64,000 nucleotides of DNA from Microlunatus phosphovorus NM-1 (GCF_000270245.1 NC_015635.1:434001-498000); one strand, 5' to 3'. Shown: positions 1 to 7,110, counted from the first letter of the stretch. A program made the numbers and translations. The notes: a model not told the origin generated them from the sequence alone.

Positions 1-454
1 CGTACTCCGTGAGTTCGGCGTGTGTCTGCGCGTCCAGTTCCGAGCCTCGGGTCGCGGCCTCTGCCTCGCGTCGGGCGACGATGCGCTGTCGTACGGTTTC
101 GGGAGCCGCGGTCAGCCGGCAGAAGGTGAACTCGGCGGCAGGGATGGCGGCGGTGAACAGGTCGCGATCCTCGGAAGTGACAACGATGCCGGATACGACC
201 AGGGTGTTGACGCCCCGGGCGTGGTAGACCGCCCAGATGGCGCGGAGGTTGTCGGCCACGACCTCGGCAGGATTGTTCGGTGCCGGATGGCAGAAGCTCA
301 AATAGTCGGTGTCGACGTAGGCAACCTGGCCAGGCTGCTGCGTGAGCAGCGTGTACGCCTCCCAGCCGATCGTGGACTTGCCGACGGCATCGGCGCCGTA
401 GAACCACAGCACGCGAGGCTGGTCCACGGCAGGTGCAGAGGAGTGTGTGGTCAC
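1..454 (-). CDS. P-loop nucleotide kinase-like ATPase, 3' end beyond the window
   Basis: Translating the minus strand from the GTG at 454 gives an open frame of 151 codons running off the window. The N-terminus holds a Walker A loop, GADAVGKST, at about residues 20-28, after a hydrophobic beta strand (VLWFY). A second strand-acid motif (VAYVDTDYL) follows near residue 45 and a third strand (NTLVVSGIV) near residue 87. This is the layout of small AAA/NMP-kinase-like proteins common in actinomycetes, whose substrate is generally unknown. A weak AGGAA lies about 7 nt before the GTG. The gene is divergent from the HTH-SAICAR-synthetase fusion and shares with it a 188-bp spacer carrying a large inverted repeat, so joint control is plausible. 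The usual proline in the loop (PGVGKST) is here an alanine. The C-terminus is not visible. The product is an inference. Confidence 0.7.
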   Translation of the reverse strand, partial: MTTHSSAPAVDQPRVLWFYGADAVGKSTIGWEAYTLLTQQPGQVAYVDTDYLSFCHPAPNNPAEVVADNLRAIWAVYHARGVNTLVVSGIVVTSEDRDLFTAAIPAAEFTFCRLTAAPETVRQRIVARREAEAATRGSELDAQTHAELTEY

Positions 455-556
455 CGAGTGTTCCTACCAGGATCGATTGGCCAACGCACCACGATTTGTC
501 GACTCGGCTCAAGACTGGAGCTCACTGCCGAGGTGCGTAGGGACTCGGTCGGTCAC

Positions 557-586
557 TTGACTTCCCTCCAAGCGTCAGAAGATACT
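557..586 (+). promoter_or_regulatory. Candidate promoter of the HTH-SAICAR-synthetase gene
   Basis: TTGACT at 557-562 and GATACT at 581-586 are separated by 18 bp, a reasonable housekeeping-type promoter. The -10 box lies inside the left arm of the inverted repeat at 573-622, so a protein bound there would block transcription. A start site would fall near 592, leaving a leader of about 50 nt before the ATG at 643. Identified by eye only. Confidence 0.45.
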
Positions 587-622
587 GACGTCAGTTAATC
601 CTGACGTCAGTATCTTCTGACG
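573..622. promoter_or_regulatory. Perfect 22-bp inverted repeat, likely operator
   Basis: Arms 573-594 and 601-622 are exact reverse complements around the 6-nt centre TTAATC. Each arm also contains the self-palindrome CTGACGTCAG (585-594 and 601-610), so the site offers two palindromic boxes as well as one large dyad. It lies between divergent genes, overlaps the candidate -10 of the rightward gene and ends 6 bp before the AAGGAA ribosome site at 629. It has no T-run and is not placed as a terminator. The downstream protein carries an HTH, so autoregulation is the simplest reading. Confidence 0.6.
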
Positions 623-642
623 ATTTAGCAAGGAATCGATGC

Positions 643-1785
643 ATGGCGCAGGACGCCCCGTCCGCCAAGGCGAAGCCGGTTCACCCTGACTGGGTCCTGG
701 AACTGGAGGGCGCAGACATCCTGTTCGGACGCGCCGCGCTGCCAGAGTTCAAGAGCGAGCCGTGGACGATCCACTTCTCGCTGCCATCCGACCTCTCCGA
801 GCTGGACGGCGTGGCCGACCCGTTGGTACTCATCCATGCCGGATCGGGATTCGTTCGTGACATCGAGTCGAAGATGGATCTCCTCGTCGCAATGGCGCGT
901 GAGCAAGGGCGCTCGTGGACCGAGATCGGTCGGGCTCTGGGTGTCACCAAGCAGACCGCATGGGCGCGGTTGGCGCGTGTGGTGGCAGAAGGCAAGACCA
1001 AGATCGTCGAGGAAGTTGGCAACGGTGAGGTGCTGGTCCGCAGCAAGGACGACATCACCGCCGGCGACGGAGCCAAGCACGATGTGATCGATGGCAAGGC
1101 TGCCGCGTCCACGCGTACGACAGGCAACATCTTCCGACTCCTCGAGCGCCACGGCATCCCAACGCACTTCGTGAACGGTGTCGACGACGTCACCTTCCGG
1201 GCGCGCGAAGTGGAGATGATTCCGCTGGAGTTGGTGGCGCGTCGGTACGCCACCGCCAGCTTCAAAGATCGCTTTCCTGACCTGGTTGATGGCGCACTCC
1301 TCGACGAGGTGGTCTTTGAGGTCTTCGAGAAGGACGATGCCAACCACGACCCGCTGCTGGAGTTCGATTTCGACGCCAGCGTCCTACGACGGTACGTGCC
1401 CAACGACAAGGCGGCCGAGGCGATTGGCCCAGTTGCCAGAGCTGGTGACTTCATCAGCGAAGAGCCGCTGGGTGAGAGCCGCTACGCCGATGTTTCGCCG
1501 GAACTCATCGCCAGACTTCGGAGCCGTACCGTTTCGACTTTCGAGGTCATCGAGAACGCTTGGAAGCAACAAGGTGGGGTCTACATCGACGTCAAGATCG
1601 AATGCGGCTTCGATCGTGAGAGTGGTGAACTCCTGGTAGCCGACGTCATCGACAGCGACTCCGGCAGATTGCGCTTCGGCGAGATTGACATGTCCAAGCA
1701 GTCGTATCGAGACGGCACGGCCACCTTGCCGGAGATCAAGAGGAAGTTCGACGAGGTGGCTGCTCTCACAGATCGTTTCGTGTGA
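643..1785 (+). CDS. HTH DNA-binding domain fused to SAICAR synthetase (PurC-like)
   Basis: The protein has 380 residues. Residues 1-70 are an unrecognised N-terminal region. Residues about 84-108 form a helix-turn-helix (SWTEIGRALGVTKQTAW) of the kind seen in actinobacterial regulators. From about residue 114 to the end it matches SAICAR synthetase, the ATP-dependent ligase joining CAIR and aspartate in purine synthesis: VAEGKTKIV at the glycine-rich start, DGAKHDVIDGK, HGIPTHFV, VEMIPLELVARRY, and near the C-terminus VIDSDSGRLRF and SKQSYRDG. Ordinary PurC is about 240-300 aa and starts near the glycine-rich strand, so the first ~110 residues are extra. AAGGAA lies 8 nt before the ATG. It may be an enzyme-regulator that senses purine intermediates or a PurC paralogue turned regulator. 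I cannot tell whether it is catalytically active, but the main motifs look intact. Confidence 0.8.
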   Translation: MAQDAPSAKAKPVHPDWVLELEGADILFGRAALPEFKSEPWTIHFSLPSDLSELDGVADPLVLIHAGSGFVRDIESKMDLLVAMAREQGRSWTEIGRALGVTKQTAWARLARVVAEGKTKIVEEVGNGEVLVRSKDDITAGDGAKHDVIDGKAAASTRTTGNIFRLLERHGIPTHFVNGVDDVTFRAREVEMIPLELVARRYATASFKDRFPDLVDGALLDEVVFEVFEKDDANHDPLLEFDFDASVLRRYVPNDKAAEAIGPVARAGDFISEEPLGESRYADVSPELIARLRSRTVSTFEVIENAWKQQGGVYIDVKIECGFDRESGELLVADVIDSDSGRLRFGEIDMSKQSYRDGTATLPEIKRKFDEVAALTDRFV

Positions 1786-1793
1786 TTCATCGA

Positions 1794-1844
1794 CTGGTGC
1801 GCTGTGGTGGCTTCGATTGCGTTGAAGCCACCCTGGCGCACCAG
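1794..1844. terminator. Hairpin after the PurC-like gene
   Basis: Arms 1794-1814 and 1824-1844 pair at 19 of 21 positions around a 9-nt loop, beginning 8 nt after the stop codon. There is no T-tract, so termination is only probable. The right arm runs into a separate palindrome at 1843-1860. Confidence 0.45.
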
Positions 1845-1860
1845 TGAGTGCGCACTCACT
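1843..1860. promoter_or_regulatory. 18-bp perfect palindrome upstream of the protease gene
   Basis: AGTGAGTGCGCACTCACT is its own reverse complement. Palindromes of this length and composition are typical TetR-family operators, and it lies 108 bp before the protease start. No TetR gene is visible nearby, so its partner is unknown. Confidence 0.4.
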
Positions 1861-1967
1861 TCGGCGCGAGGGACTGAGATGTATCTCCCTGGCCGCTTCA
1901 AGGCTCATCCAGGTCCATCAAAGGCGGCTCCATCGGGGAGGTCGCCGGAACTCAGGAGGACCTGACC

Positions 1968-2894
1968 ATGAGTGAGAACACACTCGAGAACCCGCACACA
2001 CCGGTCCAGCCGGAGGTCGATGACACCGACGAGCAGTTGGACGTCGAGGTTGTCGCCGAGGCGTCGAGCGGCGAAGGGGAGAGCGTCGCGGTCATAGGCG
2101 AGGTGGAGCCCGTCATTGCCGTCTCCGCGGAGGCAGTGGTGGCCGAGACCGCACCGGACACGTCAGCCTTGCGGCCCATCGGCGAGGCGACGTACGGCGC
2201 GGCGATCACCACCGAGTCGGTGCTCGGACCTGACACCCGGATCCAGATCAACAACACCGCCGACTACCCGTGGCGGGTGCACTGCTCGTTGCTGATCACT
2301 GCCAACGACGGGTCGCAGTGGATCGGCACCGGCTGGTTCATCGGCCCGAAGACCGTGGTCACCGCCGGCCACTGCGTCTTCATCCACGCGCCGGGCACCC
2401 CGCGGCATGGCTGGGTGCAGAGCATCCGGGTGATGCCGGGACGCAATGGCGCCACCCTGCCGTACGGGTCGGTCACGGTCCCGCGGGCCAATCTGCGCAG
2501 CGTCACCGGCTGGACCGTCAACGGCCCGAACGAGGAGTACGACTACGGGGCCATGGTGCTGCCGACCCCACTCGGGAACACCACCGGCTGGTTCGGCTTC
2601 GCCAACTACTCCGACGCCACCCTGCAGCCGATGACGGTGAACCTGTCCGGATATCCCGGGGATAAGCCGGCCGGCACCCAGTGGTACCAGTCGAGTGCGA
2701 TCGCAGCCCTCGGCCCGCGGAAGGTCTACTACACGATCGACACCTTCGGCGGACAGAGCGGCAGCGCCGTCTACGTGATCAAGGACGGCAGCCGGTACGG
2801 GGTCGCTGTGCACGCGTACGGTGGGGCCAGCAGCAACAGCGGCACCCGGATCACCAAGCCGGTGTTCGACAACTTCCAGCTCTGGAAGTCCTGA
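1968..2894 (+). CDS. Trypsin/V8-like serine protease
   Basis: The protein has 308 residues and a clear chymotrypsin-fold triad: His in VVTAGHC near residue 137, Asp in EEYDYGAM near 190, and Ser in GGQSGSAV near 264. The layout resembles glutamyl endopeptidase/V8-type proteases (S1B). The N-terminal ~90 residues are acidic and low-complexity, rich in E, V and A. No standard hydrophobic signal peptide follows the ATG, so export by Sec is not evident and the acidic part may act as a pro-region. AGGAGGA lies 7 nt before the ATG, fixing the start. A small beta-sandwich protein gene follows 38 bp downstream. Target substrate is unknown. Confidence 0.85.
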   Translation: MSENTLENPHTPVQPEVDDTDEQLDVEVVAEASSGEGESVAVIGEVEPVIAVSAEAVVAETAPDTSALRPIGEATYGAAITTESVLGPDTRIQINNTADYPWRVHCSLLITANDGSQWIGTGWFIGPKTVVTAGHCVFIHAPGTPRHGWVQSIRVMPGRNGATLPYGSVTVPRANLRSVTGWTVNGPNEEYDYGAMVLPTPLGNTTGWFGFANYSDATLQPMTVNLSGYPGDKPAGTQWYQSSAIAALGPRKVYYTIDTFGGQSGSAVYVIKDGSRYGVAVHAYGGASSNSGTRITKPVFDNFQLWKS

Positions 2895-2932
2895 TCGAGA
2901 AGGACGAGATCGAGAGGGTCGGTGGCGCCACC

Positions 2933-3181
2933 ATGATCATTCAAGGAGTCGTCGCCGACCCGTCGGGCCAGCCGGTACCTGGGGCCGTGGTCATGGTGGC
3001 TGCGGCCCCGGTGCCGGTGCCCGACATCGCGGCGTTGACCGATGCGACAGGCCGGTTCTCGATCATGGTGTCGGCGCCCGGGACCTATCGTCTGCTGATC
3101 CGGGGAGCGAACGCGATGACCGAGACCACCGTCTCGGTGCACACCGAGGCCGTCGAGGTCAGGGCCGAGCTGCCGGGATGA
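2933..3181 (+). CDS. Small carboxypeptidase-regulatory-like (beta-sandwich) protein
   Basis: This 82-aa protein starts IIQGVVADPSGQPVPGAVV and continues with TDATGRFSIMVSAPGTYRL. That is the pattern of the carboxypeptidase regulatory-like domain (CarboxypepD_reg), a small beta sandwich, usually found as part of secreted or surface proteins. Here it stands alone with no signal peptide. It follows the serine protease by 38 bp on the same strand, so co-transcription is likely and it could be a partner, inhibitor or substrate adaptor of that protease. That role is inference. The ribosome site is weak (GAGAGG about 15 nt upstream). Confidence 0.7.
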   Translation: MIIQGVVADPSGQPVPGAVVMVAAAPVPVPDIAALTDATGRFSIMVSAPGTYRLLIRGANAMTETTVSVHTEAVEVRAELPG

Positions 3182-3203
3182 TCTAGCCGCGCAGGGTGTG
3201 GCA

Positions 3204-3974
3204 CTACCAGAGCAGGGCGTAGACGTCCATCACCCAGCCGCGACGGGCCCGGATCGCGGTCCGGAGCTCGGCGATCTCGTCAACGACGTCGGCCAGCCGG
3301 CCGCGGACCAGTGCTTCATCGGGCAGTCCGAGTTGGGCGCCCCACGCGATCTTCAGGTCGGGATGATCGTCAACCAATCCGCGACAGGTCAGCTGGCCGT
3401 CGAGCATCACGACAACAGTCCCCAGTTCCGGGCTGAACTCCTCCAGCAGCCGACGACCAGTGGTCACGTGGATCGGACCGCCGATCGTGTTCAGAATGAG
3501 CTGGTGCCGGGCGGCCAGCAACTGGAAGCTGCTGATCCCCGGAAACACCTCGATGGTGAGGTCGACACCGGCATCGCGGATCTGGGAGACGATCCGCAGC
3601 GTGCTGTCGTAGAACGCCGGATCTCCCCAGACCAGGAAGCCGAGAGTGCCACCGTCGGGCAGCTCACGATCGATCACCTCGCGGTAGATGCGTGCGCGGC
3701 GGGCGTGCCAGTCGGTCACCGCCTCGCGATAGCCCGAGGTCTCTCGATCTCGCGGCGGGTCGACCACCTCGATCACTCGGTAGTCATCGTGACTGATCAC
3801 TGCCTGGCACAGCTCGCTGCGCAGCGCGGCCAGATCGCGGGCGACCGGGTCGTCGGTCCTGGCCCGTTTGTCGGCGACCAGGAAGACGTCGACCCGATTG
3901 AGCGCGGCCACGGCCTCCCTGGTCAGGTGGCCCGGACTGCTGCTGCCGATGCCGATGACCAGCACCGTGATCAT
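3204..3974 (-). CDS. cobF: Precorrin-6A synthase (deacetylating), CobF-like
   Basis: The 256-aa product is a SAM-dependent tetrapyrrole methylase. It begins MITVLVIGIGSSSPGHLT, contains the family loop FLVWGDPAFYDS near residue 115 and the FPGISSFQLLAA stretch near 150. CobF methylates C-1 of precorrin-5 and releases acetate in the aerobic cobalamin pathway. I chose ATG 3974 because it overlaps the stop of cobQ as ATGA, implying translational coupling; an upstream in-frame Met would lie deep inside cobQ. CobF is normally about 250 aa, matching this start. The cobQ-cobF order puts a ring-contraction-stage enzyme with a late amidation enzyme. No other cob gene is visible here. Confidence 0.85.
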   Translation of the reverse strand: MITVLVIGIGSSSPGHLTREAVAALNRVDVFLVADKRARTDDPVARDLAALRSELCQAVISHDDYRVIEVVDPPRDRETSGYREAVTDWHARRARIYREVIDRELPDGGTLGFLVWGDPAFYDSTLRIVSQIRDAGVDLTIEVFPGISSFQLLAARHQLILNTIGGPIHVTTGRRLLEEFSPELGTVVVMLDGQLTCRGLVDDHPDLKIAWGAQLGLPDEALVRGRLADVVDEIAELRTAIRARRGWVMDVYALLW

Positions 3975-5566
3975 GCGTCTCCTCCCGATCCTGCTTGGTC
4001 CTCCGACCGGGCTCCGGTGCCGCCCTTCGGCGGAGTTTTGGTCCGAAATCCACCTGCAGCGGGGGTTTTGCGCCAAAAGTTCGGTTTGGTGGGGCGGGCA
4101 GTGGTCCAGCTCAGCAACCGGTCGAGGTCGAGATGCTCCTCGACCGCGTCGGCCATGGTCGTGATCATGGTCTCGCGCCGCTCGGCGAACGCCGGGGCAT
4201 CCTGCCGCGGACGCCAGTCAGAACCGGACGCTGCGGCGACCTCGGTCAGCCATGCCCTACGGAAGTCGTCGTTCTCCAGCGTGCCGTGCCACATCGTGCC
4301 CCAGGTCTGCCTTGACCGCCAGCCATCCAGGAATTGCTCGGCATCGGTCCCGTCGATCGGTTCGGCGACCCCGTGATGGATCTCGTACGCCGCCACGGGG
4401 TGACCGCGCCAGGAGCCAACGGGTCGACCGAGCACTTTGTCGTCGCTGAAGGTGACGTGGATGGGAAGCAGACCCAGCCCCGACGTCGCACCGTCGCCTG
4501 ACTCCAATTTGTCGTCGATCTCGCGGGCCAACAGTTGGTAGCCGCCACAGATCCCCAGCACGGGTCGCCCTTGGCTGGCCCGCCCCATCACCGCCTCTGC
4601 GATCTCGGTTTCGCGCAGCCAGGTCAGATCCGACACCGTCGTCCTCGTCCCCGGCAGCACCACCAGGTCAGCATCGGCCACCACCCGAGGGTCGGTGGTC
4701 ACCAGGACATCCACCCCCGGCTCGGCAGCGAGAGCCTCGACATCGGTGATGTTGGAGACCCGTGGCAGCCGGACCACGGCCACCCGCAGCCGATCACGAT
4801 CACCACTCGCTCTGGGCGACGAACGCCAGGCGCCGACCTCCAGAGTGTCCTCGGCATCCAGCCAGACATTCGGTAGCCAGGGCAGCACTCCGAGACCGAC
4901 CAGCCCGGTCCGCTCTGTGAGCATCTCTAATCCTGGCTGCAGAATCGACTGATCACCGCGGAACTTGTTGATCACGTAACCGCGCAATGTCGCTCGATCG
5001 GCGTCGTCCAGCAAGGCGTACGTCCCGTACAGGGAGGCGAACACCCCACCTCGGTCGATGTCACCGACGATGATCATCGGTAGCTTGAATCGACGTGCGA
5101 GCCCGAGATTGACGTAGTCGCCGGTACGCAGGTTGATCTCCGCCGGGGAACCGGCGCCTTCGCAGATGACCAGGTCGTGCGCTGCGGCCAGTTCCTGGTA
5201 CGCGGCGAACGCCGCCTCCGCCAGTGCAGCCCGGCCGGTGGCGTACTGGCCGGCTTCCAACGTCCCGTACGGCTTTCCGCGGAGCACCACGAAACTGCGC
5301 CGATCCGACCCTGGCTTCAACAGCACCGGGTTCATCGCCGAGGTCGGCTCGGCGCCGGCGGCCTGCGCCTGCAGATGCTGCGCGCGCCCTATCTCCGACC
5401 CGTCGGCGCAGACCATCGAGTTGTTGGACATGTTCTGCGCCTTGAACGGCGCGACGTTGATCCCGCGCCGCGCCAGCGCCCGGCACAACCCGGTGACCAC
5501 CAAAGACTTGCCCGCGTCGGAGGACGTGCCCGCGATCAGAACTCCGCTGGCGGCTTGGTGGGGCAC
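3971..5566 (-). CDS. cobQ: Cobyric acid synthase CobQ
   Basis: CobQ carries out four glutamine-dependent amidations of adenosylcobyrinic acid diamide. The protein (531 aa) has the N-terminal dethiobiotin-synthetase-like ATP domain with GTSSDAGKSLVVTGLCRAL, FKAQNMSNNSMV and CEGAGSPAEINL, then a class I glutamine amidotransferase domain. The nucleophile Cys sits in PVLGICGGYQLL near residue 343 and the His in AYEIHHG near 390. The last ~45 residues are an unusual tail carrying a tandem motif (FWRKTPAAGG then FRTKTPPKGG) that is not part of the family. The 3' end overlaps cobF by ATGA. A divergent nucleotidyltransferase gene lies upstream. Confidence 0.93.
   Translation of the reverse strand: MPHQAASGVLIAGTSSDAGKSLVVTGLCRALARRGINVAPFKAQNMSNNSMVCADGSEIGRAQHLQAQAAGAEPTSAMNPVLLKPGSDRRSFVVLRGKPYGTLEAGQYATGRAALAEAAFAAYQELAAAHDLVICEGAGSPAEINLRTGDYVNLGLARRFKLPMIIVGDIDRGGVFASLYGTYALLDDADRATLRGYVINKFRGDQSILQPGLEMLTERTGLVGLGVLPWLPNVWLDAEDTLEVGAWRSSPRASGDRDRLRVAVVRLPRVSNITDVEALAAEPGVDVLVTTDPRVVADADLVVLPGTRTTVSDLTWLRETEIAEAVMGRASQGRPVLGICGGYQLLAREIDDKLESGDGATSGLGLLPIHVTFSDDKVLGRPVGSWRGHPVAAYEIHHGVAEPIDGTDAEQFLDGWRSRQTWGTMWHGTLENDDFRRAWLTEVAAASGSDWRPRQDAPAFAERRETMITTMADAVEEHLDLDRLLSWTTARPTKPNFWRKTPAAGGFRTKTPPKGGTGARSEDQAGSGGDA
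4022..4078. repeat. Imperfect tandem repeat in the cobQ 3' end
   Basis: Two imperfect copies of a roughly 30-bp unit, related as GGnGTTTTGGTCCGAAAT and GGGGTTTTGCGCCAAAAG on the plus strand, encode residues 497-515 of CobQ. They sit in a tail beyond the conserved domain, which suggests a repeat element captured by the reading frame. Confidence 0.4.
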
Positions 5567-5636
5567 TGGAGAAGTCTATTGGCGTCTGGTGTAGGTCGAC
5601 CGATGCGACGCTGACCCGAGGCGACCCTCCAGCAAG

Positions 5637-5678
5637 TGATCCAACTATAGTTGACTCATGCCAATGATAGTTGGATCA
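5637..5678. promoter_or_regulatory. Inverted repeat at the start of the MNT-HEPN operon
   Basis: TGATCCAACTAT (5637-5648) and ATAGTTGGATCA (5667-5678) are perfect 12-bp inverted copies 18 bp apart. The left copy also forms the palindrome CAACTATAGTTG (5642-5653). The right copy ends 7 bp before the GTG start. This fits an autoregulatory operator for the encoded winged-HTH antitoxin. Confidence 0.6.
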
Positions 5679-5685
5679 TTGAGCC

Positions 5686-6312
5686 GTGGATCTGTCCTTC
5701 CCGCTCGCTACTGTCACGCCGACTCTGGATGCCGGAGTCCTGCAGGTGCTGGCTGCCACGACCACGGGCTGCACCGCGGCAGAGGTGCACCGCCGCCTTG
5801 GGCGCGGGAGTGATGAGGGCGTCCGCAAGGTATTGGCGCGGCTGGCCACGCAGGGTGTGGTGCTCGTCGAGACATTGGCGCGCTACCCCGTCTATCGGCT
5901 GAACCGTGACCATGTGGCCGTTCCCCACATTGCGGCACTGACCGGGATTAGGGATCAGATCGTGACCAACATTCGCGAGGAGGTTGCGCACTGGGAGATC
6001 AAGCCGAGCTTTGCTGGATTGTTCGGCTCGTTCGCTAGGGGAACTGCGGGTACGGACAGCGACATCGACATTCTGCTGGTGCGCCCCGAACCGGTGTCCG
6101 GTTTCGACGAGGACCGATGGCTGGAGCAACTCGACCACCTCGATCGCCGGATCCGAGCGTGGACCGGCAACGCCGCGCAGATCATCGACCTGGATTCCAC
6201 CACGCTGGCTCGGATGGCCAGCGACGGTGACCCTCTCGTCGGCTCCTGGCGCGGCGAGACCATCCAGGTCTACGGTGAGCGTCTTCTCGACCTGTTGGCG
6301 AGGCTGCGGTGA
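5686..6312 (+). CDS. Winged-HTH fused to MNT-type nucleotidyltransferase (antitoxin)
   Basis: The 208-aa protein has an N-terminal winged helix (about residues 14-75, with CTAAEVHRRLGRGSDEGVRK) and a minimal nucleotidyltransferase domain with the signature GSFARGTAGTDSDIDIL at about 114-130, retaining both acidic metal ligands. MNT proteins paired with HEPN toxins act as antitoxins, in some systems by adenylylating the HEPN partner. The HEPN-like gene overlaps its 3' end as GTGA. The fused DNA-binding domain suggests it represses its own operon through the inverted repeat immediately upstream. GTG 5686 is used as start; the operator abuts it, so the mRNA may be nearly leaderless. Pairing as a toxin-antitoxin system is inferred from family and layout. 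Confidence 0.75.
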   Translation: MDLSFPLATVTPTLDAGVLQVLAATTTGCTAAEVHRRLGRGSDEGVRKVLARLATQGVVLVETLARYPVYRLNRDHVAVPHIAALTGIRDQIVTNIREEVAHWEIKPSFAGLFGSFARGTAGTDSDIDILLVRPEPVSGFDEDRWLEQLDHLDRRIRAWTGNAAQIIDLDSTTLARMASDGDPLVGSWRGETIQVYGERLLDLLARLR

Positions 6313-6713
6313 GCCCGCGTCATTCGGGTCGCATCGTCGACTGCACGCCGTCCGAGAGCCGGACGCGGCGCGACCACGCGCGAGCGTTTCTCGAAGTCGC
6401 CGAACTGGTTCTGACCGAAGAACGCCGCGAGGCGCACGTCGCCGCGGCACTGGCTGTTCTGGCAGGAATCGCTGCGGCTGACGCCATCTGCGGACTGAAT
6501 CTCGGCAAGTGGAGCCGTGGTCAGGACCATCGCCAGGCGGTGGATCTGCTGAACGAAGTCGCACTGCATGATCACTCTCTGCCCACCAAACTCGGTCGCC
6601 TGGTCGCGGACAAGGATGCCGTCCACTATTCCCCGAACCTCATCACGGTCGACAGGGCCAAGACCATGGTGCGCCTGGCAACTGCACTGCTAGCTGAGGC
6701 AGACCGGCGCTAG
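6309..6713 (+). CDS. HEPN-like protein, probable toxin partner of the MNT gene
   Basis: This 134-aa, mostly helical protein contains ARAFLEVAELVL and AALAVLAGIAAADAICG, the two-helix pattern of HEPN proteins. It also has RGQDHRQAVDLL near residue 74 and DKDAVHYSPNLI near residue 100. HEPN RNases usually show an R-x4-6-H motif. Here RGQDH gives a close R-x3-H spacing, and the His in DAVHYSP is preceded by Arg only at longer distance, so nuclease activity is not certain. GTG 6309 overlaps the stop of the upstream nucleotidyltransferase gene by GTGA, so the two are translationally coupled. There is no transmembrane segment. Confidence 0.65.
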   Translation: MSPRHSGRIVDCTPSESRTRRDHARAFLEVAELVLTEERREAHVAAALAVLAGIAAADAICGLNLGKWSRGQDHRQAVDLLNEVALHDHSLPTKLGRLVADKDAVHYSPNLITVDRAKTMVRLATALLAEADRR

Positions 6714-6785
6714 CCAGAGCTTTGGGCGACGTGGCGGTCAGCCGAGCCCTCGACGACACCGCCCAACAGAACAGAATGCCGCCGA

Positions 6786-6842
6786 CGAGAAGGAGATTCG
6801 GCACCTGATCTGGCCGAAATCAGGTGCCAATACTCCTTCTCG
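6786..6842. repeat. 57-bp palindromic element, copy A
   Basis: The outer 10 bp, CGAGAAGGAG and CTCCTTCTCG, are exact inverted repeats. The inner part pairs through GGCACCTGAT/ATCAGGTGCC around a short loop, with about 21 of 24 positions paired in total. Copies of exactly the same length and ends occur at 40596-40652 and 56815-56871. Confidence 0.65.
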
Positions 6843-7110
6843 CAGGCTTCCCATCGCCAGCTTCGACGGACTTGTTGAGGCGGGCAGATGCACGCCCCGG
6901 GAAGGCGAGAACCACGAAACTGCTGATGACTCGGACCCTCGTTCGTGGTCTGCGTAGCTCACGCGCCGGAACGGGGAACTCGGGGATCGAATCCCAATGC
7001 GTTTCTCCCGTCATCTCGCAAGGCCAATGTCAAGGGCCACAGGGTTCTGCCCGGTGTCCGAGGTGGCACCGGTAGCGGAAGGAAGCTGCCGGATCGGTGC
7101 CGAGCCGGGG

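Noticed and set aside
20-598. Long open frame on the plus strand over the first gene
   Set aside because: It runs antisense to the P-loop kinase, whose Walker A motif and codon use are convincing; the plus-strand protein shows no family features.
6309-6713. Calling the HEPN-like protein a proven RNase toxin
   Set aside because: The usual R-x4-6-H motif is not clear, so I kept it as a probable partner only.
6935-7010. Letters like a tRNA T-arm (GGGGATCGAATCCC)
   Set aside because: No anticodon stem or D-arm can be paired around them and no CCA end follows.
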